The notes under the pieces: generated by a model | What the model was told of the DNA's origin: nothing | Databases searched by the model: none | The model's input: the letters and a program-made list of their open reading frames with translations, nothing else | Program-made: the position numbers and the translations under genes | Assembly (NCBI RefSeq): GCF_036192275.1 | Contig: NZ_CP108089.1 | Location: 1 to 64,000 of the forward strand | DNA: 64,000 nucleotides | DNA from: Streptomyces sp. NBC_00250 | GTDB taxonomy: Bacteria; Actinomycetota; Actinomycetes; Streptomycetales; Streptomycetaceae | Direction: 5' to 3' | Part shown: one piece after another, positions 17,240 through 25,241 of the stretch | Layout: each line of letters opens with the position of its first letter | How positions within the stretch are numbered: position 1 is the stretch's first letter

Positions 17240-18127
17240 ATGAACTCCGTACGGGAAACCTTCGACGTCCTGCGATACACCGCTTTCTCCGACGATCCCG
17301 AGGGAGGCAATCCCGCCGGAATCGTTCTCGACGCCACGGGCCTCAGCGACGAGGAGATGCTGGCGATCGCCGCCGAAGTCGGCTACAGCGAGAGCGCGTT
17401 CCTGACACCGCCGTCCGAGGGAGCGGGCTCCGGCGCGTCGGACGCCGGGCGCGCGTACACCATCCGCTACTTCAGCCCCAAGGCGGAAGTGCCCTTCTGC
17501 GGTCACGCCACCGTCGCGACGGCGGTGGCCCTTGGCGAGCGCCTCGGCCCCGGCGACCTGGTATTCACCACGCGGGCCGGGACCGTGCCGGTCACCGTGA
17601 CGCGGGAGGGCGGGGCGCTGCGGGCCACACTCACGAGCGTCGAGCCGCACATCGAGGACGTCGCGGCCGATGACCTGGCAGAGGCACTCGCTGCGCTCGA
17701 CTGGCCGGCCGGCGACCTCGATCCCGCCCTGCCTCCCCGCATCGCCTTCGCGGGCGCCCGCCATCTGATCCTTGCCGCCGCGAGCCGAGAGCGCCTGGCC
17801 CACCTGGCGTATGACTTCGCCCGCCTGGAGGCCCTCATGCACCGGCTCGACCTGGTGACGCTGGAGTTGGTCTGGCGCGCCTCTGCGGAGGTCTTCCATG
17901 TCCGCGCCCCGTTCCCGGTGGGCGGTGTGGTCGAGGACCCGGCGACCGGGGCGGCGGCGGCCGCCTTCGGCGCGTACGCCCGTGAGCTCGGACTTGTGCC
18001 CGAGGCGACGGTTCTCACCCTCCACCAGGGGGAGGACATGGGACGCCCCGGCGTCCTGACGGTGGAACTGCGGGCGGGCGACCGGCGGATCAGGGTGGGC
18101 GGCGCAGGGACCCGCATCCCGGCCTGA
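17240..18127 (+). CDS. PhzF family isomerase/epimerase
   Basis: The 295-residue protein has the two-lobed diaminopimelate-epimerase-like fold of the PhzF family: YTAFSDDPEGGNPAGIV with the N-P-A-G motif, the catalytic glutamate region (EVGYSESAFLTPP), YFSPKAEVPFCGHATVATA, and the late D-P-A-T-G-A-A motif. PhzF proteins isomerise small substrates such as DHHA; most genomic copies are of unknown substrate. Start ATG 17240 gives the family's usual N-terminus. Its 3' end is followed by a hairpin. It stands alone. Confidence 0.88.
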   Translation: MNSVRETFDVLRYTAFSDDPEGGNPAGIVLDATGLSDEEMLAIAAEVGYSESAFLTPPSEGAGSGASDAGRAYTIRYFSPKAEVPFCGHATVATAVALGERLGPGDLVFTTRAGTVPVTVTREGGALRATLTSVEPHIEDVAADDLAEALAALDWPAGDLDPALPPRIAFAGARHLILAAASRERLAHLAYDFARLEALMHRLDLVTLELVWRASAEVFHVRAPFPVGGVVEDPATGAAAAAFGAYARELGLVPEATVLTLHQGEDMGRPGVLTVELRAGDRRIRVGGAGTRIPA

Positions 18128-18183
18128 TCCACTTGTGGCTGAGCCGTGGGGGCGAACCGACGGTCAAGCCGGTGCGCCTCCCT

Positions 18184-18211
18184 CGTGCCCCACGCTGCGG
18201 TGTGGGGCACG
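18184..18211 (+). terminator. Hairpin after phzF-like gene
   Basis: A 10-bp stem (18184-18193 with 18202-18211, CGTGCCCCAC/GTGGGGCACG) around an 8-base loop, 57 bp past the PhzF stop. It has no clear U-run and also lies beyond the small minus-strand frame ending at 18233, so it could serve both strands. Confidence 0.55.
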
Positions 18212-18232
18212 ACGCGTCTCATGCCGGTTCGA

Positions 18233-18412
18233 CTAGCCCCAGTTCGGGTCGCCGGCGGCATTCCACTCGGGGTCGCGGACCGTGCCCCAGCTGATGTTGC
18301 GCCGGACCCAGCCTGTGTCGATGCTCCCCGGCCCGGGTGGCTGCTGTGGCCCATCCGGTGTCCCTGGGCCATGGTCCCGATGGTGGAACCGCCCATGCAT
18401 CGAGATGCTCAT
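18233..18412 (-). CDS. Possible small tryptophan-rich protein (59 aa)
   Basis: The frame starts MSISMHGRFHHRDHG and ends with a Trp-spaced tail (TGWVRRNISWGTVRDPEW and a final W-G). Its N-terminal half is His/Pro/Gly-rich. There is no good ribosome site before 18412. The regular Trp spacing and non-random tail make it worth listing, but I know no family for it. It could be a short secreted or modified peptide precursor, or chance. Confidence 0.3.
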   Translation of the reverse strand: MSISMHGRFHHRDHGPGTPDGPQQPPGPGSIDTGWVRRNISWGTVRDPEWNAAGDPNWG

Positions 18413-18826
18413 CTTGCATATTGAAACGTAGTTCCATTTTTCGGATTCTCGGAGCGTTCCGGTCGTGGACGCGACAGTGATCGCATGCGGGTCGGCTCCG
18501 GTTTCAGCACTGGGGACGGCTGCACGACCGTCTGCGAACGGTTCTGCACCGCAACTTCGAGGGCCGCCAGGGCAAGGGCAGGCGTACCCGCTTGGACTCC
18601 CCGAAGGTGGCCGCCGCCACCGTGGGGCCACTTGACCTCATCCGACTCCTCGTCCGACGCCGACGCGACCGCCGGAGTCCGAGGCCGTGACGGGTTCGAG
18701 GACGGGCTCTTCGAGGCCTGGTGCCAGGGCCCGGAGGCCCGCTCCTCGCACGAGTACGCCGGTCAGCCCTTCCCGGTTCGGCGACATCTTCCGCGGCAGC
18801 TCGCCGAAATACGGCCTGTTGATCGG

Positions 18827-19006
18827 TTGAAGGAAGCGCACACAAAGGTGCGCACACTGCAAGTCCCGGAGGACGTAAGGACGGCGCTTTCCCGGAAGTC
18901 GTTGGTCGTCACGGCCGGGGCGAAGCACGATCTCGCCGATGCGGCAAGGCGCCTGGACAGGTTGATGAAGGACCTCGACGAGGGCCGATTCCCTGAAGGT
19001 GACTGA
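18827..19006 (+). CDS. C-terminal segment of a conserved hypothetical (59 aa)
   Basis: The segment VRTLQVPEDVRTALSRKSLV...ARRLDRLMKDLDEGRFPEGD reads as a genuine helical, charged protein end. The frame stays open upstream to 18485, but that part (Pro/Arg-rich with Cys) looks non-native. I list from TTG 18827; it may be a truncated gene whose 5' part was replaced. A ribosome site is not evident. Confidence 0.35.
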   Translation: MKEAHTKVRTLQVPEDVRTALSRKSLVVTAGAKHDLADAARRLDRLMKDLDEGRFPEGD

Positions 19007-19062
19007 GCAGCAGATGTCCACGCTCGTTGTCAGCACGCGTTCCTGTGAGGAGAAGCAGAACC

Positions 19063-19269
19063 ATGACGTCACTCGATCCTGCAACCCGATCTCAGCCCCC
19101 CGCCGGCCATCTCGGTTGGCTGACCGCTGTGACCGGGCTGGTGTCCATCGTCGCCGTGGCCATCCTGGCCCTGACCGGTCACGCTGCCGCAGCCACCACC
19201 GTCGGGGTCATCGGTGGCGGGGTGAGCGCAGCCGGCGGAATCCAGGTGACCGTCCGTATCCGGCGCTGA
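19063..19269 (+). CDS. Small membrane protein (68 aa)
   Basis: ATG 19063 follows GTGAGGAG. The product has two hydrophobic helices (HLGWLTAVTGLVSIVAVAIL; AATTVGVIGGGVSAAGG) and a basic end (VTVRIRR). Size and layout are like small holin-type or plasmid-borne membrane peptides of actinomycetes, but no function can be assigned. A second small membrane protein of similar design lies at 22331-22504. Confidence 0.65.
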   Translation: MTSLDPATRSQPPAGHLGWLTAVTGLVSIVAVAILALTGHAAAATTVGVIGGGVSAAGGIQVTVRIRR

Positions 19270-19403
19270 GGCATTGGCCTCCTGCTACGGGACTGCGGGC
19301 CGTTCGCCGCAGCCCCGTAGCAGGGCACCTCACAAGCCCAAGTGCCTATCGACCCGCCGACCGACAGTGACGTTCCCTGCCCCTCACTCCTGGCACCGGG
19401 GCG

Positions 19404-19739
19404 CTAGGGCAAACGCCCCTGAAGCCAGCCCTCGGCCCGCCCGGGCCCCCCCTCCACCCCACGCCCGTCCTGCCGGTGCTGACGTCCAGGCGCGCCCTGC
19501 GCACCGTCCGGCGCGGTGTACATGAAGACCGTGATGCCGACGACGATGCCCACCACAAGGAGCAGGGCCGCCAGCGGCGCGGATCGGTGAGCAGTCCGCT
19601 GCGGCAGGTTCCTCGGCGGAGACGGAAGCCCCGCCGGTCGAGCTCGCCGTTCTTGGCGCACGAGACTCTTCGAGGACTCCGACAGCGGCGCCTTCCAGCT
19701 GAGCTGGTCGGCAGGCCCGGACCTACGGGAATCGCCCAC
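19404..19739 (-). CDS. Possible small single-helix membrane protein
   Basis: The frame contains one strong hydrophobic helix (SAPLAALLLVVGIVVGITVF) between an Arg/Pro-rich N-terminus and a Gly/Arg-rich tail. The GTG at 19739 lies inside a large terminator hairpin, so the true start is probably internal and unknown. The downstream tail looks low-quality. Function unknown. Confidence 0.35.
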   Translation of the reverse strand: MGDSRRSGPADQLSWKAPLSESSKSLVRQERRARPAGLPSPPRNLPQRTAHRSAPLAALLLVVGIVVGITVFMYTAPDGAQGAPGRQHRQDGRGVEGGPGRAEGWLQGRLP

Positions 19740-19770
19740 CCTCGTTCGGAGGGTGGGCGATTCCCGTAGG
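19722..19770 (-). terminator. 22-bp perfect-stem terminator
   Basis: Bases 19722-19743 pair perfectly with 19749-19770 around a 5-base loop (GTTCG). It lies 18 bp past the stop of the large minus-strand gene at 19788. The stem is unusually long for a terminator and could also stop transcription from the other side. Confidence 0.8.
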
Positions 19771-19787
19771 CGGATGGCCAGGCCGTT

Positions 19788-22175
19788 CTACAGGAACCCG
19801 ATGAAGTCGGCGAGGGCCCGGCCGCCGTAGTCGTGGTCGGTCAGCAGGGGCAGCGCGTAGCCGGTGAGCAGAGTGAGGAGCCATCCGAGGAGCACGAGGC
19901 CGGGGACCCATCGGTCGTACAGGCGATGGAGAACTGTCCGCGCGCCGACGGCGAGAACGGCGTTGAGGAGGATGGCGATCAGTGGCTTCCACAGGGGCTG
20001 GACGGGGTCGGCGGAGTATGTCGCGCTGAGCAGGATCCCGGTCGCCGCGGCGGTGGCGAAGACTGCCGTACAGGTGAGAGCGGTCAGCCAGATGAGGTCG
20101 CTTCGCCTGCTGCGACGCCGCATCATCTCTGCCGGGTCGGCCATCACGGTGGCTGTGTGGGAGACCCGCCTGAGCGCCTCCTCGAACGCCGCCAGTTCGC
20201 CCTTGCCGGCGCCCATGGCGATGAGAAGCGGCCGCAGACGGGACCACGAGGGCAGGACCTTCCCTGCGAGCCACTGCTTCACCGCTCTGCGGGCCTTGCG
20301 CGTGGCGAAGCCCTGGCTGACCTCGGAAGCCAGACGGGCATGCGACCAGTCAGCCCGCCCCACGCCGGCGCGCTGCCTCAGTGCCTCGATCTGCGCCCCG
20401 AACTGTCTCGCGTCCGAAGCACCGGCCAACGCGATCGTGAGGGGGGTCGGTGGCGCGGGGAAGTTGTCCGGTCCACGTAGGGCGTCGGCTACGTCGTCCA
20501 CGTCATCCACGTCGTTCACGGGCGGGCCTGGGACGACGGAGACTCCGGGAGAGACGTTCTCGTCATCAGGCTGGGTCCCGGTGGCGGACGACGGCGCGGG
20601 GCTTTCGGAGAGCTCCGGGGCGGAGCCGCTGAGGGCGGGCTCCGCGACGTGAGGCTGCTCGTCGTCCAGAGAGGGAGCGTTCCTCTCGGCCTCGATCCGG
20701 ATCGCGTTCGGCGCGAGGGGGGATCTTCCGTGCTGTGCTGCCTCCTGCCGGGCCCGTGCCTCCGCCTCGGTCACCCTGCGGGACGCGCTCTCGAAGGACT
20801 CGTCCCCCTGCCGTTCGATCCTCGGGTACGCCTCCTTGAAGGCCTCGGACTCCCGCCGGGCGATGCGTACGTACGAGCTGAAGAAGGCCGCCTTCTCCCC
20901 ATCAGTGGCTCCCAGGGCGTCAATCAGTGCATCCAGCGCCCAGTAGAGCTTGGGGAACTGGCTGCCGTCGAGCCACCCGTCGACCGAGTTGTCCACCTGC
21001 CGGCTCTCGCTGCTGAGACGCCCACCGTCGGCCTGCGCGTTCATCCTCTCCACAGGCCAACCCTCGATGCCGGCACGGACCCGCAGCATCCCGACCGCCC
21101 GCCCCAGATCGGCTGGGGACAATGCCGTGGACAAGGTCTGGACAACCACGCTCCGCCCCGTGGACGTTGCGATATCCGTGCTGGTCACAGCGTTGTCCCT
21201 GTTGTCTCCAGGGTCTGCGTGGACAATCCCGCTGTCCACGGTCAGGTCGTCCTGCCTCGCGACGACCTGCCCGGTGATCACGTGCGGGGCCGCGGCGTCT
21301 GCGACGACGGGCCCGCCGACGCCGAGGTGCGAGCGCAGCTCATCGAGTCCCTCGTCCTGCTCAACGAGCTGGTCCTGCACCGCCTGAAGCACCTCGCCGA
21401 TGCGCTCCAAAGGAGGCAGGTCCAGCCCGACACCCGCCGGCTGCGGCAGCAGCCTCCCCGCGCCCTGAGCAGCGCCTGTGGTCCGGCGTGCGTCGGCCTG
21501 CACTCGCGCGACGTTCGCCTCGGCGGCCAGGCGCAGCTCGAAGGCCTGCTCGGTGGCCTTGCGGGCGTGCCGCAGCTGACCTTCCGCCTGCTCCCGGTAC
21601 ATCTCCGACTGCTCCAGAGCAGCCTGGAGTTCGTGAGCGCCGTGGGCTTCGAGGCGGGCGTGGTCGCGCTCCTCGGTCAACTGGGCGCATTGGTTCTGCA
21701 GGACGGAGACCATCTCCTGCAGCTGCGAGCAGCGCTTCTCGGAATCGGCGAGCTTGCGCATGGCCTCGATCTGCTGCAGCCGGGCGTCGTCGAGGCGTAA
21801 GAGGACCTCGCCGACACCGGCCGGCATCGACGGTCTGTCCGGGATACCTGGCGAGGCCTGGGGCGCCGGCCGTGCGGCCGGCCTCCGGACCGCCTTCTGC
21901 GCGGCTTCCAGGAGGCGGCGCCCTTCGGCGCGCTGACGCTCGCGCATCTCCGTGTCGGACACGAGTGTGTCGACGACATCGTTCAGCAGCTGCTCGGGGA
22001 TGAGCTTGGCGCCGTTGCGGTACTCGCTCCACACCGACTTCGAGTACGGGAACGTCTCCGCCAGCACCCGCACCTGGACGCCCGCAGTGACCTTGCGAAG
22101 CCAGGTCACTGCGGGCGCATTCGCCTCCTCGGTACGGCCCCTCAGCTCGCTCATCGGCCGTCCTGCCTGCGCCAT
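19788..22175 (-). CDS. Large HTH, coiled-coil and membrane protein
   Basis: About 795 residues. The N-terminus (TWLRKVTAGVQVRVLAETFP and the following S-K-S-V-W-S-E-Y) looks like the HTH of Streptomyces plasmid and phage proteins. A coiled coil follows (about 95-240; LQQIEAMRKLADSEKRCSQL), then disordered linkers, a second HTH-like block (WSHARLASEVSQGFATRKAR) and three to four C-terminal transmembrane helices (LIWLTALTCTAVFATAAATG; LIAILLNAVLAVGARTV; LVLLGWLLTLLTGYALPLL). ATG 22175 and 22154 are both possible; the first has GGGGGA ahead. TTGTCC motifs cluster in its coding sequence and upstream. A plasmid membrane-anchored regulator or replication/transfer-associated factor is plausible but unproven. 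Confidence 0.7.
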   Translation of the reverse strand: MAQAGRPMSELRGRTEEANAPAVTWLRKVTAGVQVRVLAETFPYSKSVWSEYRNGAKLIPEQLLNDVVDTLVSDTEMRERQRAEGRRLLEAAQKAVRRPAARPAPQASPGIPDRPSMPAGVGEVLLRLDDARLQQIEAMRKLADSEKRCSQLQEMVSVLQNQCAQLTEERDHARLEAHGAHELQAALEQSEMYREQAEGQLRHARKATEQAFELRLAAEANVARVQADARRTTGAAQGAGRLLPQPAGVGLDLPPLERIGEVLQAVQDQLVEQDEGLDELRSHLGVGGPVVADAAAPHVITGQVVARQDDLTVDSGIVHADPGDNRDNAVTSTDIATSTGRSVVVQTLSTALSPADLGRAVGMLRVRAGIEGWPVERMNAQADGGRLSSESRQVDNSVDGWLDGSQFPKLYWALDALIDALGATDGEKAAFFSSYVRIARRESEAFKEAYPRIERQGDESFESASRRVTEAEARARQEAAQHGRSPLAPNAIRIEAERNAPSLDDEQPHVAEPALSGSAPELSESPAPSSATGTQPDDENVSPGVSVVPGPPVNDVDDVDDVADALRGPDNFPAPPTPLTIALAGASDARQFGAQIEALRQRAGVGRADWSHARLASEVSQGFATRKARRAVKQWLAGKVLPSWSRLRPLLIAMGAGKGELAAFEEALRRVSHTATVMADPAEMMRRRSRRSDLIWLTALTCTAVFATAAATGILLSATYSADPVQPLWKPLIAILLNAVLAVGARTVLHRLYDRWVPGLVLLGWLLTLLTGYALPLLTDHDYGGRALADFIGFL
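20989..21239. repeat. Cluster of TTGTCC / GGACAA motifs inside the large gene
   Basis: TTGTCCAC or its complement occurs at 20989-20996, 21127-21134 and 21219-21226. Related TTGTCC/GGACAA/CTGTCCAC copies lie at 21117-21122, 21140-21145, 21193-21198 and 21232-21239, with a TTGTCT variant at 21202. The core resembles the Streptomyces DnaA box (TTGTCCACA). All lie in coding sequence. Confidence 0.6.
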
Positions 22176-22204
22176 CCCGTCCCCCTGCAACGCGTCCGCA
22201 CGAT

Positions 22205-22224
22205 GGACAACGCCCCCGTTGTCC
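22205..22224. promoter_or_regulatory. GGACAAC-N6-GTTGTCC inverted repeat upstream of the large gene
   Basis: A perfect 7-bp inverted repeat (22205-22211 and 22218-22224) lies 30 bp ahead of the ATG at 22175. Its half-site is the same TTGTCC motif repeated within the gene, suggesting one protein, perhaps the gene's own product, binds both. Confidence 0.55.
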
Positions 22225-22330
22225 GCGATCAACCGCCAGCTGCCTGGGCCTTCGTTGATCGCCCCAGGCGGACATTCTCACTCCCCGTCAGCTTGGTCTC
22301 CAGTTGGTTCACCGAACTCAGGAGGCCCGC

Positions 22331-22504
22331 ATGCCCAGCCCGAACCCTCCCCGCCCGTCCCGCCGTACCTGGGCGGCCGCCTTCACCACCGTCCTCGTCC
22401 TCGCCCTGAACCAGGGCTGGCCCGCCGCCGACGTCATCAAGCTCGCCACCGGCGTCCTCGTGCTGATCGCCCTGGTTGTCGGCGTCGGCTCCAACAGCGA
22501 GTAG
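22331..22504 (+). CDS. Small membrane protein (57 aa)
   Basis: ATG 22331 follows AGGAGG by six bases, an ideal ribosome site. After a Pro/Arg-rich start come two short hydrophobic helices (WAAAFTTVLVLALNQGW; VIKLATGVLVLIALVVGVG) and a Ser-Asn-Ser-Glu end. It resembles the small membrane proteins often found on Streptomyces plasmids. No function assigned. Confidence 0.65.
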   Translation: MPSPNPPRPSRRTWAAAFTTVLVLALNQGWPAADVIKLATGVLVLIALVVGVGSNSE

Positions 22505-22631
22505 CCCCGCAGCGGTGTGCGCCCAGCCAGGGTGGCGCCTACTGGCGTCTACTCGGGGAACCGGAGCGCCGGAGGCCGGTGTACGGCAGCAGGGCCGCCC
22601 CGGCGTCACCGGCCGGGGCGGCCCTGCTGCT

Positions 22632-22778
22632 TCAAAGCCTATGGTCGGGTTGGCTCTTCTTCACGTGCGCGGAGTCCACGCTGTCGTCGATGCGGTACCG
22701 CACGCCGGTGGTCTGCCCGGACTCGGCGCCCGGGTCGACCAGGTCCACGAACTCGACGAGCTTGTACGTCGCGAGCGC
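22632..22778 (-). pseudogene. C-terminal fragment of an unidentified protein
   Basis: The minus-strand frame between two stops reads ATYKLVEFVDLVDPGAESG then TGVRYRIDDSVDSAHVKK. This has natural composition and good third-position GC but no start codon. Its neighbours in other frames are nonsense. I take it as the tail of a gene cut by rearrangement; no family recognised. Confidence 0.35.
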
Positions 22779-22890
22779 TCACTCGGCAGCCCGCTGCACG
22801 CAGAGCACGGGCGCAGGACACGGCACAAGTCGACGACCGAAACAGAAACTGATTCGCCTGGCGATTCGTCTTGGGCAAGGAACCAAGCGG

Positions 22891-23880
22891 ATGGGAAGCC
22901 AGGTGGAGCAGGCAGTCAGAGGCAAGACGTCCACGGGAGATGCGAGGCGCCGGTGGGGCTGGACACAGGGGCAGGTGCTCGCCGCGTTCGCAGTGCTGAC
23001 GGCCGGGCTCCTGGCATTCCACCGGGCGGTTCCCAACGCCGTCGGCCACCTGGGCAGCTTCCTGGAAACCTTCCTGCCGTGGCTCGGCATCGTCGTCGTC
23101 GTGCTGCTCGTCCTGGCGCTGCTGCGCCGATCAGCCACCGCGCTGGTGGCGCTGCTTCTGCCTGTGACGGCCTGGACGTATGTCTTCGGTGGGTTGCTTC
23201 TTCCCGTGGTGGAGCCCGGCGCGCACGACCTGGTCGTCGTGCAGCACAACGTCAGCGACGAGAACACCGACCCAGCGGGCACGGCGCGCGCCCTTGTCAG
23301 CGCCGAGCCGGATCTCATCGCGCTGCAGGAACTGGTGTCTCCGGCGCTGCCGGTCTACGAGAGGACGCTCGCTGCGGACTACCCGTACCACGTGGTGCGG
23401 GGCACCGTCGGACTGTGGTCGAAGCATCCGCTCACCGATACCCGGCTACTGGACATCAAGCCGCGAGGAATCGCTGAACCCTGGAGTCGCGGGCTGCGGA
23501 CCGTCGTCAATGCTCCGGACGGCGACATCGCGACGTACGTCACGCACCTACCGTCGGTCCGCGTCCGGGCGAGCGGCCTGGCATCCTCCTGGCGCGACGA
23601 GAGCGCCGGTCTGCTGGGCAAGGCCATCGCTGCCGAGCCGTTGAAGACCGTGATTCTGCTGGGCGACCTCAACGGCACGGTCGACGACCGTGGGCTGGCC
23701 CCGCTGACCTCACGGTTGAACGTGGCGGAGCGGGGCTTCGCCCTCAGCTTCCCCGCCGCCTTTCCGCTGGCTCGGATCGACCAGGTCATGGCCCGCTCGG
23801 CAACCGTCGTCCACATACGCACCCTGCCTGCCACCGGCAGCGACCATCTGCCGGTCGCTGCGAGAATCACCCTGCGCTGA
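22891..23880 (+). CDS. VanJ-like membrane endonuclease/exonuclease/phosphatase-fold protein
   Basis: The 329-residue protein begins at ATG 22891 (AAGGAA ahead). It has three N-terminal membrane helices (VLAAFAVLTAGLLAF; WLGIVVVVLLVLALL; LVALLLPVTAWTYVFGGLLL), then an EEP catalytic domain with the metal and catalytic motifs VVVQHNVSDEN, LIALQEL, VILLGDLNGT, ARIDQVM and GSDHLPV. The layout equals that of VanJ, a Streptomyces membrane protein linked to teicoplanin resistance and undecaprenyl-pyrophosphate phosphatase activity. I infer an extracytoplasmic lipid-phosphate phosphatase; resistance is not proven. A pair of palindromes follows it. Confidence 0.78.
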   Translation: MGSQVEQAVRGKTSTGDARRRWGWTQGQVLAAFAVLTAGLLAFHRAVPNAVGHLGSFLETFLPWLGIVVVVLLVLALLRRSATALVALLLPVTAWTYVFGGLLLPVVEPGAHDLVVVQHNVSDENTDPAGTARALVSAEPDLIALQELVSPALPVYERTLAADYPYHVVRGTVGLWSKHPLTDTRLLDIKPRGIAEPWSRGLRTVVNAPDGDIATYVTHLPSVRVRASGLASSWRDESAGLLGKAIAAEPLKTVILLGDLNGTVDDRGLAPLTSRLNVAERGFALSFPAAFPLARIDQVMARSATVVHIRTLPATGSDHLPVAARITLR

Positions 23881-23910
23881 GGCAGTGAGCAGTGAGCAGT
23901 CGACGCCACC

Positions 23911-23983
23911 GGTTTTGAAGACGGGGGAGTGGCGCTCCGACGGGGCGACGGGCCGTCAGTCTTCAAAACCCGGTTCTGAAGAC
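23911..23983. repeat. TTCAAAACCSGGTTYTGAA palindrome plus half-site
   Basis: A 25-bp palindrome with one mismatch spans 23959-23983 (core AAAACCCGGTT), and a GGTTTTGAAGAC half-site lies at 23911-23922. A related site is at 28197-28219. The AACCSGGTT core is shared with the CATAACCSGGTTATG sites of the par locus. It may also act as a terminator for the VanJ-like gene, but there is no U-run. Confidence 0.55.
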
Positions 23984-24122
23984 CTCGGATCAGAGCTGGG
24001 TGAGAGGTGCCGGGGACCTTCCCGCGAGCTGCTGCGCCGTCGCCACGAGCTTCTCCTGTCGGTTCGGCACGCGCGAAGGTGGCCCGGCCGGGGGCCGGGT
24101 CACCTTGGACTGACTGAGGGGA

Positions 24123-24548
24123 TCAGGCGGGCTGCGGGGCGGGGCTTGCCGGGGCGGCCGCGACCTTGCGGGTCTCGTGCATCATCAGCAGACCGTTGAC
24201 CACCATCAGCGTCGCGGTCAGGCCATGGATGCCGAGCGCGATGCCCACGGAGCCGTGGTGGGCCAGCACGGTGGTCATGTCGCCGTACGCGGCGAGGGCT
24301 TCCACCAGCAGCACCCAGCCCAGCGCCCGGCGGTGGCCCGTCACCAGCAGGATGCCCAGGACCAGGGCCAGGACGACGTCGCGGATTCCCTTGATGATCA
24401 GGAAGCCGCCGCCGTCGCCGGCCGGCCAGCTCGGCAGGCCGAAGCCCGGCGCCGTCGTCTCCGGGCTCAGGATGAAGTCCGTCCCGAACCAGAGGATGAA
24501 GAGGATGAAGGCGGCGGACAGGACGGTGTTGATCTTCTTCAGCGGCAT
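24123..24548 (-). CDS. DUF4267-type membrane protein
   Basis: The 141-residue product has four hydrophobic helices (INTVLSAAFILFILWFGTDF; DVVLALVLGILLVTGHRRAL; WVLLVEALAAYGDMTTVL; IHGLTATLMVVNGLLM). The G-x-x-D and K-G-I-R-D segments are characteristic of the DUF4267 family as I know it. It follows the DUF1772 gene on the same strand and probably shares regulation by the divergent TetR gene. The biochemical role is unknown. Confidence 0.72.
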   Translation of the reverse strand: MPLKKINTVLSAAFILFILWFGTDFILSPETTAPGFGLPSWPAGDGGGFLIIKGIRDVVLALVLGILLVTGHRRALGWVLLVEALAAYGDMTTVLAHHGSVGIALGIHGLTATLMVVNGLLMMHETRKVAAAPASPAPQPA

Positions 24549-24703
24549 TGTCTTCTCCCTGTCGGTCTTCGTGAACTTGGTGGAGCGCGTCTTCCAGGAC
24601 GACGCCGAGGAGGGTGAGCTCGGGCGGGTCGGCCATCAGGTGGTCGCCCAGGGAGGTCCGATTTCGGCAGGTCCCTCCAGGACGGCGGGGGAGTCCGCGA
24701 GGT

Positions 24704-25150
24704 TCAGATGAGGGCGGTGACCAGCAGGGTGAAGGCGGCGATGATGACGGCGACGCGGACGTAGTGGAAGCGGTCCCAGCGGTTCATCTGCTGCTTCCAG
24801 TCGGCGGGCCGGTTCTCAGGGGTCCACGTCTTGCCCTGGTTGTTGATCGGGACGAGCAGCAGGATCGACATGATCACGCTGACGATCAGCAGCACGCCGG
24901 CGGCGACGACGAGGCCGGTGCCGGCGTGGTGCCATCCGGCGATGGCCCAGATGGCGGTGAGGACGAGCGAGCCGATGTACCAGACCGGCATCACGGCGCC
25001 GAGCATCCGGCCCCCGTGTGCGCGGCCGAGCTGGCCGCTGTCCTCGGGGAGTGCGTTGAAGATCGGGTTCATGACGAAGGCGACGGAGAACTCCACCCCC
25101 ACCATCAGGCCGACGACCACGGTGGTGAAGACCTCGAGTGCGTTGAGCAT
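24704..25150 (-). CDS. DUF1772 / anthrone-oxygenase-like membrane protein
   Basis: The 148-residue product has four helices and the DUF1772 signatures: an early helix with FVMNPIFNALP, and the late I-N-N-x-x-x...W-x-R-W-D-x-F-H-Y-V-R pattern (NRWDRFHYVRVAVIIAAFT). Relatives include anthrone oxygenases, but most are uncharacterised. It is divergent from a TetR gene with CTAGCG palindromes between them, so it is very likely repressed by that TetR protein. Confidence 0.8.
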   Translation of the reverse strand: MLNALEVFTTVVVGLMVGVEFSVAFVMNPIFNALPEDSGQLGRAHGGRMLGAVMPVWYIGSLVLTAIWAIAGWHHAGTGLVVAAGVLLIVSVIMSILLLVPINNQGKTWTPENRPADWKQQMNRWDRFHYVRVAVIIAAFTLLVTALI

Positions 25151-25168
25151 GATGACCCCTCCAGGAAT

Positions 25169-25232
25169 CTAGCGTCGCTAGGTGATGAGGCAACGCTAGT
25201 ACTACTGCCGCTCGATTGTCTAGCGGTGCTAG
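25169..25232. promoter_or_regulatory. Paired CTAGCG-type operators for TetR
   Basis: CTAGCGTCGCTAG at 25169-25181 is a perfect palindrome. CTAGCGGTGCTAG at 25220-25232 is nearly so, and a half-site ACGCTAG lies at 25193-25199. They sit between the divergent DUF1772 and TetR genes, next to both starts, as expected for autorepression and target repression. Confidence 0.75.
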
Positions 25233-25241
25233 AATCGAATC

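Noticed and set aside
21952..22890. Long upstream extension of the VanJ-like frame
   Set aside because: Runs through other genes and unlikely sequence; ATG 22891 with its ribosome site and membrane helices is the natural start.
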